NCBI GenBank assembly: GCA_024235915.1
Contig: JACKLO010000007.1
Span: 1-64,000 of the forward strand
Length of the DNA: 64,000 nucleotides
Reading direction: 5' to 3'
Source of the DNA: Burkholderiaceae bacterium
GTDB lineage: Bacteria > Pseudomonadota > Gammaproteobacteria > Burkholderiales > Burkholderiaceae_C
Position numbers and translations under genes: made by a program. Of this stretch, positions 48,064-56,864 are shown one piece after another (position 1 is the first letter of the stretch; every line of letters starts with the position of its first letter). The notes beneath the pieces were generated by a model. The model was not told where the DNA came from. It searched no databases and was given only the letters and a program-made list of their open reading frames with translations.

Positions 48064-48618
48064 GTGAAAACCACGATGCCCCGTAGAGCCACCGTCAGCA
48101 AGACCCATGCCGCGCCGGAGCGCGCCGCCGGCATCGTGTCGTCTTCGCACCTGGTGTCTCCGCGCAGCACCGAGCTGTCGGAGTTCGAGTTCGGTCTCAT
48201 CGTGGCCTGGAACGCGTTTTCGCGCTGGTGCGTGCGCTGCATGGCTGCTGCAGGCTGCCCCGACCTGACGATCACCGATGTGCTGCTGATGCACCACCTC
48301 TGTCACCGCGCACGCAACAAGAAGCTGGCCGACATCTGCTTCGTGCTGAACTACGAGGACACGCACGTGGTGGCCTATGCGCTGAAGAAGCTGGTGGCGG
48401 CCGGTCTGGCGCAGACCGAGAAGCAGGGCAAGGAAGTGCTCTACAGCCCCACGCCGCAGGGCGAGGCCCTGGTGCAGCAGTACCGGGCGGTGCGTGAGGA
48501 ATGCCTGATCGGCAACCTCGACACCGAACGCAACGCCGACATCGGCACCCTGGCGCGCCTGCTGCGCACGATGAGCGGTTTGTACGACCAGGCGGCGCGA
48601 GCCGCGACCTCGCTGTGA
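48064..48618 (+). CDS. Winged-helix (MarR-like) transcriptional regulator
   Basis: The 184-aa protein has a helical start (ELSEFEFGLIVAWNAFSRWC) and a winged helix (LTITDVLLMHHLCHRARNKK, CFVLNYEDTHVVAYALKKLV, then wing TEKQGKEVLYSPTPQGEAL). It is divergent from the TRAP operon over 87 bp and is the first gene of the oxoprolinase operon, so it probably controls both. The start may be GTG 48064 or ATG 48076; neither has a strong ribosome site. Its end overlaps the racemase-like gene (GTGA). Confidence 0.82.
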   Translation: MKTTMPRRATVSKTHAAPERAAGIVSSSHLVSPRSTELSEFEFGLIVAWNAFSRWCVRCMAAAGCPDLTITDVLLMHHLCHRARNKKLADICFVLNYEDTHVVAYALKKLVAAGLAQTEKQGKEVLYSPTPQGEALVQQYRAVREECLIGNLDTERNADIGTLARLLRTMSGLYDQAARAATSL

Positions 48619-49265
48619 CCCCTGCCTTCCTGGGCGTGTTGATGCTGCAGACGCGGTTTCCGCGCCTGCCGGGTGATGTGGGGCATGCAGCCAGCTTCCG
48701 TATGGCCGTGCGCCACCGCGTCGTCGCCGGTGCCACCCCCGGGCGGGTGGTGCGCGAGCAGGACCCGGCGCTGCTGCGCCCGTTCATCGAAGCCGCCCAA
48801 GCCTTGATCGCCGACGGCGCCTCGGCCATCACCACCAGTTGCGGCTTTCTGGTTCAACACCAGGAAGCCCTGCAAGCGGCGTTGCCGGTGCCGGTATGGA
48901 CCTCCGCCCTGCTCAAGTTGCCGGAGCTGTCGAAGCCCGGCGTGCTGACCGTGGCGGCACGATCGCTGGGTGTCGATCTGCTGCGAGCGGCGGGCGCCGC
49001 GCCAGGCACGCCCGTCCAGGGCCTGCCGGAAGGCGGTCACCTGCAGCGCACGCTGCTGGACGATCTGCCGACGCTGGACCCTGCCCGCGCCGAAGCTGAA
49101 GTCGTGGCTGCGTCGTGTGCGTTGGTGCAGCGTCATCCCGACATCGACAGCGTGGTGCTGGAGTGCACCAACCTGCCACCCTATGCCGAAGCCATTGGCC
49201 ACGCCACCGGCCGGCCCGTACACCACCTGATGACGCTCGTGCACGAGCGATGGACCTCACGATGA
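48615..49265 (+). CDS. Aspartate/glutamate (hydantoin) racemase-like protein
   Basis: From GTG 48615 the product is 216 aa. It has the two cysteines typical of the Asp/Glu racemase fold: one in ITTSCGFLVQHQ (about residue 75) and one in VVLECTNLPPYAEAI (about 184), spaced like the catalytic pair. Such enzymes epimerise at an alpha-carbon through paired Cys. Overlap with the hydantoinase/oxoprolinase gene (ATGA at 49262) suggests it interconverts isomers of that substrate or of the glutamate product. Exact substrate unknown. Confidence 0.75.
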   Translation: MTPAFLGVLMLQTRFPRLPGDVGHAASFRMAVRHRVVAGATPGRVVREQDPALLRPFIEAAQALIADGASAITTSCGFLVQHQEALQAALPVPVWTSALLKLPELSKPGVLTVAARSLGVDLLRAAGAAPGTPVQGLPEGGHLQRTLLDDLPTLDPARAEAEVVAASCALVQRHPDIDSVVLECTNLPPYAEAIGHATGRPVHHLMTLVHERWTSR

Positions 49266-52200
49266 CACACGACAAGCGCTGGCAGTTCTGGATTGACCGC
49301 GGTGGCACCTTCACCGACGTGGTCGGCCGCGCCCCCGATGGCACGCTGCAGACCTTGAAGCTGCTGTCGGAGAACCCCGAGCATTACCCCGATGCCGCTG
49401 TCGAAGGCATTCGCAGGCTGCTCGGCCTGCAGGCTGGCGAGGCCATCACGCCGGAGCGCGTGGAGTGCGTGAAGATGGGCACCACGGTGGCCACCAATGC
49501 CCTGCTGGAGCGCAAGGGTGAACCCACGCTGCTGATCACCACCCGCGGCTTCCGCGATGCGCTGCGCATCGCCTACCAGGCGCGACCGCGGTTGTTCGAC
49601 CGGCACATCGTGCTGCCGGAACTGCTGTACCAGCGGGTGATCGAGGCCGAGGAGCGGGTGGGTGCGCACGGTGATGTGCTGATCCCGCTGGACGAGGCGC
49701 ATCTGCGCGAACGCCTGTGGGCCGCGTTCGATGCCGGGCTGCGGGCCTGCGCCATCGTCTTCATGCACGGGTACCGCTACACGGCGCACGAGGCGGCCGC
49801 CGCGCGCATCGCGCGCGAGGTGGGCTTCACGCAGGTCAGTGTCAGCCACGAGGTCAGCCCGCTGATGAAGCTGGTCTCGCGTGGCGACACCACCGTGGTG
49901 GACGCCTACCTCAGCCCCATCCTGCGCCGCTATGTGGACCGCGTGGCGGCGCAGATGCCGGGTGTGCGCCTGTTCTTCATGCAGAGCAGCGGTGGCCTCA
50001 CCGAAGCGCACCACTTCCAGGGCAAGGACGCCATCCTGTCCGGCCCGGCCGGCGGCATCGTCGGCATGGTGCGCACCGCGGTGGCGGCCGGTCACCCGAA
50101 GGTGATCGGCTTCGACATGGGCGGCACCAGCACCGATGTCAGCCACTACGCGGGCGAGTTCGAGCGTGCCTTCGAGACCCAGGTGGCCGGCGTGCGCATG
50201 CGCGCGCCGATGATGAGCATCCACACCGTGGCCGCCGGCGGCGGCAGCCTGCTGACCTTCGACGGCGCGCGGCTGCGCGTGGGCCCGGAAAGCGCCGGCG
50301 CCAACCCCGGCCCGGCCAGCTACCGCCGCGGCGGGCCACTGGCCACCACCGACGCCAACGTGCTGCTCGGCCGCATCCAGCCGGACTGGTTCCCGCGCGT
50401 CTTCGGCCCGGGTGCCGACGAACCGCTGGACCGCGACGGCGTGGCCGCGCGCTTCACGGCGCTGGCCGCCGAGGTGCAGGCCGCCAGCGGTCGAGAGATG
50501 ACCCCGGAGGCGCTGGCCGAGGGTTTCCTGCAGATCGCCATCCAGAGCATGGCCAATGCCATCAAGCGCATCTCGGTGGCGCGCGGCTACGACGTCACGC
50601 AGTACACGCTGCAGTGTTTCGGCGGTGCGGGCGGCCAGCACGCCTGTGGGGTGGCCGATGCCCTGGGCATGTCGCGCGTCTATGTGCACCCGCTGGCCGG
50701 CGTGCTCAGCGCCTACGGCATGGGCCTGGCCGATCAGATCGCGATGCGCGAGGCCAGCGTGGAGCAGGCGTTGGGCACCGAGGGCCTGGCTGCGGCGCAG
50801 GCGGCGCTCGCCACATTGGGCGACGCGGCAGCGCAGGAGCTGCAGGACCAGGGCGTGCCGCCAGCGCGCGTGCAACGCCGTGAGCGCCTGCACTTGCGCT
50901 ACCAGGGCACGGACACGGCCTTGGTGGTGGATGCCGGCGACGAGACCGCCCTGCGCGCTGCGTTCGAGGCCGCCTACCGCCAGCGTTTCGCCTTCCTGAT
51001 GCCGGGCCGGCCACTGGTGATCGAGGCGGTGTCGGTGGAAGCCGTGGCGGTGGGCGCGGCGTACGACGCCGCGGCGGCCGGCGGCACGGCAGCGCTGCAC
51101 GCACCGACGCCGGAGACCCGCGTGCGCATGCACTGCGGCCGGTGGTTCGACGCGGCGCTGCACGTGCGGGAGCAACTGCAGCCGGGCGCCACCATCGACG
51201 GCCCCGCGGTGATCGCCGAGAAGAACGCCACCACGGTGGTCGAGCCCGGCTGGCAGGCGCGGCTCACCACCGCGGGTGCGTTGGAACTGCAGCGCACGCA
51301 GCCCCGGCCGAAGCAGACCGCCATCGGCACCGCGGCCGACCCGGTGATGCTGGAGGTCTTCAACAACCTGTTCATGAACATCGCCGAGCAGATGGGGCTG
51401 CGGCTACAGAACACCGCCTACTCGGTGAACATCAAGGAGCGTCTGGACTTCAGCTGCGCGCTGTTCAGCGCCGCCGGTGAACTCATCGCCAACGCCCCGC
51501 ACATGCCGGTGCACCTGGGCTCGATGAGCGAGAGCATCAAGACGGTCATCGCCCGCAACCTACAGATGCGGCCGGGCGACGTCTATGTGCTCAACGACCC
51601 CTATCACGGCGGCACGCACCTGCCGGACGTGACGGTGGTGACACCGGTGTACCTGGAGGACGCAGACGCATTGCCCAGCTTCTACGTCGCCAGCCGTGGC
51701 CACCACGCCGACATCGGCGGCGCCACGCCGGGCTCGATGCCGCCGTTCTCGTCGACGATCGACGAGGAGGGCGTGCTGTTCGACAACTTCCTGCTCGTCC
51801 GCGACGGTGTGCTGCAGGAGGAAGCCCTTCGCGCTCAGCTGGCCTCGGGCGACTATCCCGCCCGCAACCCGGACCAGACGATTGCCGACCTGCGCGCGCA
51901 GATCGCCGCCAACGAGAAGGGCGTGCAGGAATTGCGGGCCATGGTGGCGCAGTTCGGCCGCGCCACGGTGGCCGCCTACATGCAGCATGTGCAGGACAAC
52001 GCGGAGGAGTCCGTGCGCCGCGTGATCACGGCGCTGAAGGACGGGGCCTACACGCTGGCACTGGACAACGGCGCCCGCATCGCCGTGGCGGTCACGGTGG
52101 ACGCCGGCGCGCGTGCCGCCACCATCGATTTCACGGGCACCAGTGCGCAGTTGCCCAACAACTTCAACGCCCCCAAGGCGGTGACGATGGCCGCGGTGCT

Positions 52201-52903
52201 CTATGTCTTCCGCACCCTGGTGGACGACGACATTCCACTCAACGCCGGCTGCCTGAAGCCGCTGAACGTGATCGTGCCCGAGGGCTGCATGCTCAACCCG
52301 AACCCGCCGGCCGCGGTGGTGGCGGGCAACGTCGAGACCTCGATGTGCGTGACCAACGCGCTCTACGGCGCGCTGGGGGTGATGGCCGCCAGCCAGTGCA
52401 CGATGAACAACTTCACCTTCGGCGACGCCACGCACCAGTACTACGAGACCATCAGCGGCGGCAGCGGTGCCGGTGCCGTGAAGGACCCCTCCGGCGCCGT
52501 CGTCGGGGGCTTCGACGGCACCGCCGTGGTGCAGACCCACATGACCAACTCTCGCCTTACCGACCCCGAGGTGCTGGAGTTCCGCTTCCCGGTGCGCCTG
52601 GACAGCTATGCCATCCGCAGCGGTTCCGGTGGGGTTGGGCAGTGGCGTGGCGGCGATGGGGGCGTGCGGCGCGTGAGATTCCTGAGCCCCATGACGGCCA
52701 GCATCCTGAGCAACGGGCGCCGGGTGCCCGCCTTCGGGCTGGCCGGTGGCGCTCCGGGCGCTCTGGGCGTCAACCACGTTGAACGGGCCGACGGCACCGT
52801 GGAGCGCCTGGACCACATCGGGCAGGTGGGCATGGCGCCAGGGGACGTCTTCGTGATCGAAACCCCCGGCGGGGGAGGTTACGGCGCGGCCGGTGCTGCA
52901 TAG
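49262..52903 (+). CDS. 5-oxoprolinase-type HyuA-HyuB fusion (ATP-dependent)
   Basis: The 1213-aa protein joins hydantoinase A N-terminal and ATPase domains (about 1-690; FWIDRGGTFTDVV, KMGTTVATNALLERKG, GFDMGGTSTDVSHY, AAGGGSLL) to a hydantoinase B domain (about 695-1210; EVFNNLFMNIAEQMG, SVNIKERLDFSCALF, HAPHM-like region NAPHMPVHLGSM). KLLSENPEHYPDAAVEGIRR near the N-terminus closely resembles eukaryotic OPLAH and its bacterial counterparts, which convert 5-oxoproline plus ATP to glutamate. A carboxy-terminal pyroglutamyl peptidase gene in the same operon supports this over hydantoin or acetone substrates. The in-frame ATG at 49250 is an alternative start. Confidence 0.87.
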   Translation: MTHDKRWQFWIDRGGTFTDVVGRAPDGTLQTLKLLSENPEHYPDAAVEGIRRLLGLQAGEAITPERVECVKMGTTVATNALLERKGEPTLLITTRGFRDALRIAYQARPRLFDRHIVLPELLYQRVIEAEERVGAHGDVLIPLDEAHLRERLWAAFDAGLRACAIVFMHGYRYTAHEAAAARIAREVGFTQVSVSHEVSPLMKLVSRGDTTVVDAYLSPILRRYVDRVAAQMPGVRLFFMQSSGGLTEAHHFQGKDAILSGPAGGIVGMVRTAVAAGHPKVIGFDMGGTSTDVSHYAGEFERAFETQVAGVRMRAPMMSIHTVAAGGGSLLTFDGARLRVGPESAGANPGPASYRRGGPLATTDANVLLGRIQPDWFPRVFGPGADEPLDRDGVAARFTALAAEVQAASGREMTPEALAEGFLQIAIQSMANAIKRISVARGYDVTQYTLQCFGGAGGQHACGVADALGMSRVYVHPLAGVLSAYGMGLADQIAMREASVEQALGTEGLAAAQAALATLGDAAAQELQDQGVPPARVQRRERLHLRYQGTDTALVVDAGDETALRAAFEAAYRQRFAFLMPGRPLVIEAVSVEAVAVGAAYDAAAAGGTAALHAPTPETRVRMHCGRWFDAALHVREQLQPGATIDGPAVIAEKNATTVVEPGWQARLTTAGALELQRTQPRPKQTAIGTAADPVMLEVFNNLFMNIAEQMGLRLQNTAYSVNIKERLDFSCALFSAAGELIANAPHMPVHLGSMSESIKTVIARNLQMRPGDVYVLNDPYHGGTHLPDVTVVTPVYLEDADALPSFYVASRGHHADIGGATPGSMPPFSSTIDEEGVLFDNFLLVRDGVLQEEALRAQLASGDYPARNPDQTIADLRAQIAANEKGVQELRAMVAQFGRATVAAYMQHVQDNAEESVRRVITALKDGAYTLALDNGARIAVAVTVDAGARAATIDFTGTSAQLPNNFNAPKAVTMAAVLYVFRTLVDDDIPLNAGCLKPLNVIVPEGCMLNPNPPAAVVAGNVETSMCVTNALYGALGVMAASQCTMNNFTFGDATHQYYETISGGSGAGAVKDPSGAVVGGFDGTAVVQTHMTNSRLTDPEVLEFRFPVRLDSYAIRSGSGGVGQWRGGDGGVRRVRFLSPMTASILSNGRRVPAFGLAGGAPGALGVNHVERADGTVERLDHIGQVGMAPGDVFVIETPGGGGYGAAGAA

Positions 52904-52928
52904 ACTCGCGCCCAAGGGGGTGCAGGGC

Positions 52929-53834
52929 ATGAGGTTGCGCAGACGGCTCGGAAGGGGAATGGGTGCATGGGCCCTGGTGATGCTGAGTCAGGCCACGGCG
53001 CAAGCGGCGCCCTTGCCCGCGGATCCCCTTCAACGCGAATGCTGGCTCGGCAGCACACGGGACCGCACGCGCGTCAACTTCCGTGAGCCGACGGGCGTGG
53101 ACTTCTCCAACCTGGGCAAGCGCCAGCGTGTGCGCAGCCCCTTCCAGGTGGACTTCGCGATCCGCGGCATGGGGGTGGTGCCGGCCGGCAAGCCGCTGGA
53201 AGGTGCCGGGCATCACCACATCCTGATCGACACGGCCTTGCCCACCGACATCCGCGCGGGCATTCCCTTCAGCGACACGCACAAGCACTTCGGCAAGGGC
53301 CAGACCGGCACCACGCTGGACCTGCCGCCCGGCCGCCATCGGCTGCGCCTGCTGTTCGCCGACCATGAACACCGGCCCTACTTCGTCTTCAGCCCAGAGG
53401 TGGAGGTGGAGGTCACCGGCCCGCGCACGGCACAGGCGCTGCCCATCACGCGGGCGAACTTCCGCGAGAGCTGCGCAGCCTGGCTGGCCGATGAACTGGC
53501 GCGCCCGCGGCCGCCGGGTGAATACGTCACCGTGCTCAACCTGCGTGACGGCGAACCCGTGCCCAGCCCTTTCAACCTGCGCTTCGGCGTCGACGGTTTT
53601 GGCGTCTGCGCCGCCGGCCAGACGGCCGAGCGCACGGGCCACTTCGTGCTGGAACTGCGGCAGGATGGCCGCGCACCGCGCCGCCAGGTGCTGGACAACG
53701 GCGCGACCCAGGTCAACCTCGACCTGCCCGATGGCCGCTATGCGCTGACGCTGCGTTTCGTCGGCGCCCAGGGCACAGAACTGCTGCCGGCGTACGAGGC
53801 CACCCTGGTGGTGGCGGGGCAGGACGTGCTGTGA
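52929..53834 (+). CDS. Exported protein with two DUF4399-like domains
   Basis: The 301-aa product has a signal peptide (RRLGRGMGAWALVMLSQATA) and two similar beta domains. The first (about 50-155) carries GAGHHHILIDT and FSDTHKHFGKGQT; the second (about 180-300) is a diverged copy (RTGHFVLELRQD, DLPDGRYALTLRF). The first is a standard DUF4399 with a His cluster that could bind metal. Function is unknown. It overlaps pcp (GTGA at 53831). A GTG at 52893 is an alternative start that would overlap the oxoprolinase gene. Confidence 0.75.
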   Translation: MRLRRRLGRGMGAWALVMLSQATAQAAPLPADPLQRECWLGSTRDRTRVNFREPTGVDFSNLGKRQRVRSPFQVDFAIRGMGVVPAGKPLEGAGHHHILIDTALPTDIRAGIPFSDTHKHFGKGQTGTTLDLPPGRHRLRLLFADHEHRPYFVFSPEVEVEVTGPRTAQALPITRANFRESCAAWLADELARPRPPGEYVTVLNLRDGEPVPSPFNLRFGVDGFGVCAAGQTAERTGHFVLELRQDGRAPRRQVLDNGATQVNLDLPDGRYALTLRFVGAQGTELLPAYEATLVVAGQDVL

Positions 53835-54430
53835 GACCCACCCTGCTGGTCACCGGCTTCGAGCCCTTTGGTGGCGACGCGGCCAATCCCAGTGGTGACG
53901 CGGCGCGCCTGCTCGACGGTGAAACACTCGGCGGCCACACCGTGCGCGGTGCCGTGCTGCCCTGCGTGTTCGCCGAGGCGCCTGCGCGGCTGCGATCCTT
54001 GGTCCAGGCGCACCAACCAGCCGTGCTGCTGTGTCTGGGCCTGGCCGCCTCGCGCCGGGGCTTTCACTTCGAGCGCGTGGCCATCAATCTGATCGACGCG
54101 CGCATCGCCGACAACGCCGGCGCGCAGCCGGTGGACGTGCCGGTGGACCCGGCAGGCCCAGCGGCGGCCTTCACCACCTTGCCGGTCAAGGCCATGGCCG
54201 CAGCGTTGCGCGCACAGGGTCTGCCCGCCGAGGTGTCTTACACCGCCGGCACCTACGTGTGCAACCAGGTCTTCCACGCTGCGATGGCGCTGCCGGTGCC
54301 GCGCGCCGGTTTCCTGCACCTGGGCGGCGACCTGGATGCGGCAGCCGTCGCAGCCGGGGTGCGTGTGGCGCTGGTCGCTGCGCTGGCCTGCGCCGAGGAT
54401 CTCGCCGCCAGCGCCGGCCGCATCGACTGA
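53831..54430 (+). CDS. pcp: Pyroglutamyl peptidase I (peptidase C15)
   Basis: The 199-aa protein has the C15 start LLVTGFEPFGGDAANPS and all three catalytic residues: E81 (FHFERVAIN), C144 (TAGTYVCNQVFH) and H163 (GFLHLGG). It removes N-terminal pyroglutamate from peptides, releasing 5-oxoproline, the substrate of the oxoprolinase encoded upstream. The GTG start overlaps the previous stop. The region after the His (normally V/I-P-Y/F) is unusual here (LGGDLDA). Confidence 0.9.
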   Translation: MRPTLLVTGFEPFGGDAANPSGDAARLLDGETLGGHTVRGAVLPCVFAEAPARLRSLVQAHQPAVLLCLGLAASRRGFHFERVAINLIDARIADNAGAQPVDVPVDPAGPAAAFTTLPVKAMAAALRAQGLPAEVSYTAGTYVCNQVFHAAMALPVPRAGFLHLGGDLDAAAVAAGVRVALVAALACAEDLAASAGRID

Positions 54431-54438
54431 ATCCCCCT

Positions 54439-54464
54439 GTAAGTTCGCCGGCTCCGGCCACGAC
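54439..54464 (+). promoter_or_regulatory. Possible ECF (SigF-like) promoter of the bufferin operon
   Basis: GTAAGT (54439-54444) and CGAC (54461-54464) are separated by exactly 16 bp. This approximates the GTAACC-N16-CGAA motif I recall for Caulobacter SigF, the ECF factor that controls bufferin genes. It lies 54 bp before the bufA ATG. The match is 4/6 and 3/4. No sigF homologue is in the window. Confidence 0.4.
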
Positions 54465-54518
54465 GCAGGGTCCGAACGTCGCGCATGTCGCGCGGCGCCC
54501 ACCCCAAGGAGCTTTGTC

Positions 54519-54797
54519 ATGAACCAGCGTCGCATCGTCCTCACGTCCGCCCTCGCCACTGCCATGGCCCTCGGCCTGGCGGGCCCGGCGGCCGCCCAGG
54601 CGAAGGAAAAGTGCTTCGGCATCGCCAGGGCCGGTCAGAACGACTGCGCCAACCTGTCGGGCTCGCATTCCTGCGCCGGGCAGAACAAGATGGACATGGA
54701 CCCCGGCGAGTGGAAGTACGTGGCCAAGGGCACGTGCAAGGAGATGAAGGGCATGACGGCCGAAGAGGCCAAGAAGATGGCGATGATGAAGAAGTGA
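54519..54797 (+). CDS. bufA: DUF2282 bufferin precursor (BufA1-like copper-binding RiPP)
   Basis: The 92-aa precursor has a cleavable signal peptide (to about AAAQA at residue 28) and the DUF2282 core: EKCFGIARAGQNDC and HSCAGQN, with four cysteines at 32, 43, 52 and 73 (VAKGTCKEM). In studied bufferins these cysteines include ones converted to thiooxazole heterocycles, and the exported peptide sequesters copper. Here the part after C73 is Met/Lys-rich (M76, M79, M87, M89, M90), which might add copper ligands. AAGGAG precedes the ATG. It begins a long overlapping gene series. Confidence 0.9.
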   Translation: MNQRRIVLTSALATAMALGLAGPAAAQAKEKCFGIARAGQNDCANLSGSHSCAGQNKMDMDPGEWKYVAKGTCKEMKGMTAEEAKKMAMMKK

Positions 54798-54832
54798 GCG
54801 TGCCGCCGCCCGCCGTCACCAAGGAGCCTGTC

Positions 54833-55657
54833 GTGCCCGCCGTCACCGGCATCGGACTGCGCCAGCCGCACTACGCGGACTTCATGGCACAGCGCCCGGC
54901 CCTGCCGTTCGTGGAGGTGCACTCGGAGAACTTCTTCGGCGACGGCGGCGCTGCGCTGCAGGTGTTGCATCAGGTGCGCGAGGGTGTCGGCGTCAGCCTG
55001 CACGGCGTCGGCCTGGCCTTGGGCTCGGCGGTCGGCCTCGATCCCTGGCACCTCGACCGGCTGCAGCGGCTGGTCGAGCGCATCGACCCGCTGAGGGTGA
55101 GCGACCACGCGAGCTTCGCGCGAGGCCAGCATCACCACGCCAACGACCTGCTGCCCATCGCCTTCACACCCGCCTCGTTGGACCTCATGGTGGCCAACGT
55201 GCAGCGGGTGCAGGACCGATTGAAGCGGCCTTTGGGTGTGGAGAACCTGTCGGCCTACCTGCGTTTCGACGATGTGGCCGACGCCATGCCTGAACCCGTT
55301 TTCTTCGCCGAACTGGCGCGCCGCAGCGGCTGCTGGCTGCTGCTGGACGTGAACAACCTGGTCGTCAATGCGCTCAACGCCGGGCAGGATCCGGTGGCCG
55401 CGCCCTGCGCGTGGATCGACGCGCTGGGGGCGTCCGCCTCGGTGGGCGAAATCCACCTGGCCGGTCACACCGAGACGCCCGGGCTGGTGATCGACGACCA
55501 CGGCAGCCCGGTGAAACCCCCCGTCTGGGCCGTGTACGCCCATGCCATCGCCCAGTTCGGCCCCCGGCCCACCTTGGTGGAATGGGACACCGACCTGCCT
55601 GCGCTGGACGTGCTGCTGCACGAAGCGGCCGAGGCTGACCGGCTGTGCGTGCGATGA
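54833..55657 (+). CDS. bufB: DUF692 multinuclear iron oxidative enzyme (MNIO), BufB
   Basis: The 274-aa TIM-barrel protein matches DUF692/MNIO: GIGLRQPHYADFMAQRP, VEVHSENFFG, HGVGLALGS, RVSDHASFARG, VENLSAYLRF, LLLDVNNLVVNA and EIHLAGHTE. The His, Asp and Glu residues in these blocks bind two or three irons. MNIOs oxidise cysteines in precursor peptides, here presumably those of BufA. GTG 54833 has AAGGAG six bases upstream; GTGs at 54794 and 54800 would add about a dozen residues and overlap bufA. Confidence 0.92.
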   Translation: MPAVTGIGLRQPHYADFMAQRPALPFVEVHSENFFGDGGAALQVLHQVREGVGVSLHGVGLALGSAVGLDPWHLDRLQRLVERIDPLRVSDHASFARGQHHHANDLLPIAFTPASLDLMVANVQRVQDRLKRPLGVENLSAYLRFDDVADAMPEPVFFAELARRSGCWLLLDVNNLVVNALNAGQDPVAAPCAWIDALGASASVGEIHLAGHTETPGLVIDDHGSPVKPPVWAVYAHAIAQFGPRPTLVEWDTDLPALDVLLHEAAEADRLCVR

Positions 55658-56412
55658 GCGCGGCAACTGCCCTCCACACCGAGGCCGCGCGGCAGCAGCG
55701 TCTGCTGGCGGCCTTGGCCGGTGGTGACGACGCGGGGTTCGAGGCGCTGGGCCTCGCGGCCTACCGCGCCAATGCAGCTGCCGTGGCCGAGCGCGCCCTG
55801 GCCGCCGCCTGCCCCACGGTGCAGCAGTTGCTGGGCGACGAGAGCTTCAGCGCCGTGGCCCGCCGCCTGTGGCAGGTGGCACCGCCGGCGCGGGGAGACC
55901 TGGCGCAGTGGGGCGGTGCGCTGCCGGGTCTTCTGGCCGAAGACGAGGCGCTCGGCGACGAACCCTACCTCGCCGATGTGGCGCGGGTCGACCTGGCGGT
56001 GCACCGTGCGGAGATGGCGGCCGATGCAACGCTGGACCCTGCAAGGCTGGCGATGCTGGGGGAGGCCGATCCGGCCGGGCTGCGCCTGCATCTGGCGCCC
56101 GGCGCGTGGCTGCTGGCCTCGGCGCATCCCGTGGCCGCGATCTGGCAGGCCCACCGCAGCGATGCGCCCGACCGCTTTGCGCCGGTGCGCGCTGCCCTGG
56201 CGTCAGGGCATGGCGAGCATGCCCTGGTCTGGCGCCAGGGGTGGCGTGGGCAGGTGGCCGCGCTGTCCGAGCCCGACGCGGCGTTCATGGCCGCCGTCTT
56301 GACCGGCGACTCGCTGGCACAGGCGCTGGACGCCGCGCCCTTGCTGGATTTTGAACACTGGCTGCTGCAGGCGCTGCGCCTGCAGTGGCTGTCTGATGTG
56401 GAGATGCTGTGA
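55654..56412 (+). CDS. bufC: DUF2063 partner protein of the MNIO, BufC
   Basis: The 252-aa protein has an N-terminal DUF2063 helical domain (FEALGLAAYRANAAAVAERA, ACPTVQQLLGDESFSAVARR, GDLAQWGGALPGLLAED) and a C-terminal RRE-like winged part (about 165-250). Such partners bind the precursor leader and bring it to the DUF692 enzyme. The ATG overlaps the bufB stop (ATGA). Confidence 0.88.
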   Translation: MSAATALHTEAARQQRLLAALAGGDDAGFEALGLAAYRANAAAVAERALAAACPTVQQLLGDESFSAVARRLWQVAPPARGDLAQWGGALPGLLAEDEALGDEPYLADVARVDLAVHRAEMAADATLDPARLAMLGEADPAGLRLHLAPGAWLLASAHPVAAIWQAHRSDAPDRFAPVRAALASGHGEHALVWRQGWRGQVAALSEPDAAFMAAVLTGDSLAQALDAAPLLDFEHWLLQALRLQWLSDVEML

Positions 56413-56858
56413 CCACACTTGCGTTGACCCTGATGACCCGGGGCCGTCAGGCCGTGGCCGTTGTCGAACGCCTGCAGCCGCTGGCGCAACTGGCCGCCCG
56501 GCTGTACTTGGCGCAGGTCTTCTTCCTGGCCGGCCTGACCAAGCTGGGTGACTGGGAGACCACCCTCCTGCTGTTCGAGAACGAGTACCAGGTGCCGCTG
56601 CTGTCGCCCATGCTGGCGGCCATCAGCGGCACCACCGGCGAACTGGTGCTGCCCGTGCTGCTGGTGCTGGGCCTGGCGGGCCGGCTGGCCGCCGCCGGTC
56701 TTTTCGTCGTCAATGCCGTGGCCGTGCTGTCGCTGCCGGAGATCGCCCCGGCGGCCCTGCAGCAGCACCAGTTCTGGGGCAGCCTGGCCTTGGGCCTGCT
56801 GCTGTGGGGGCCGGGCCGCTGGTCGGCCGATGCGCTGCTGGCGCGTCGGCTATCGTAG
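56409..56858 (+). CDS. DoxX-family membrane protein of the bufferin operon
   Basis: The 149-aa protein has four hydrophobic segments with DoxX patterns (LAARLYLAQVFFLAGLTKLG, LVLPVLLVLGLAGRLAAAGL). DoxX proteins regularly accompany DUF692/DUF2063 genes and may handle electrons or thiols at the membrane. The GTG start overlaps the bufC stop. The next gene begins six bases after its stop. Confidence 0.87.
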   Translation: MTTLALTLMTRGRQAVAVVERLQPLAQLAARLYLAQVFFLAGLTKLGDWETTLLLFENEYQVPLLSPMLAAISGTTGELVLPVLLVLGLAGRLAAAGLFVVNAVAVLSLPEIAPAALQQHQFWGSLALGLLLWGPGRWSADALLARRLS

Positions 56859-56864
56859 GCCGCC

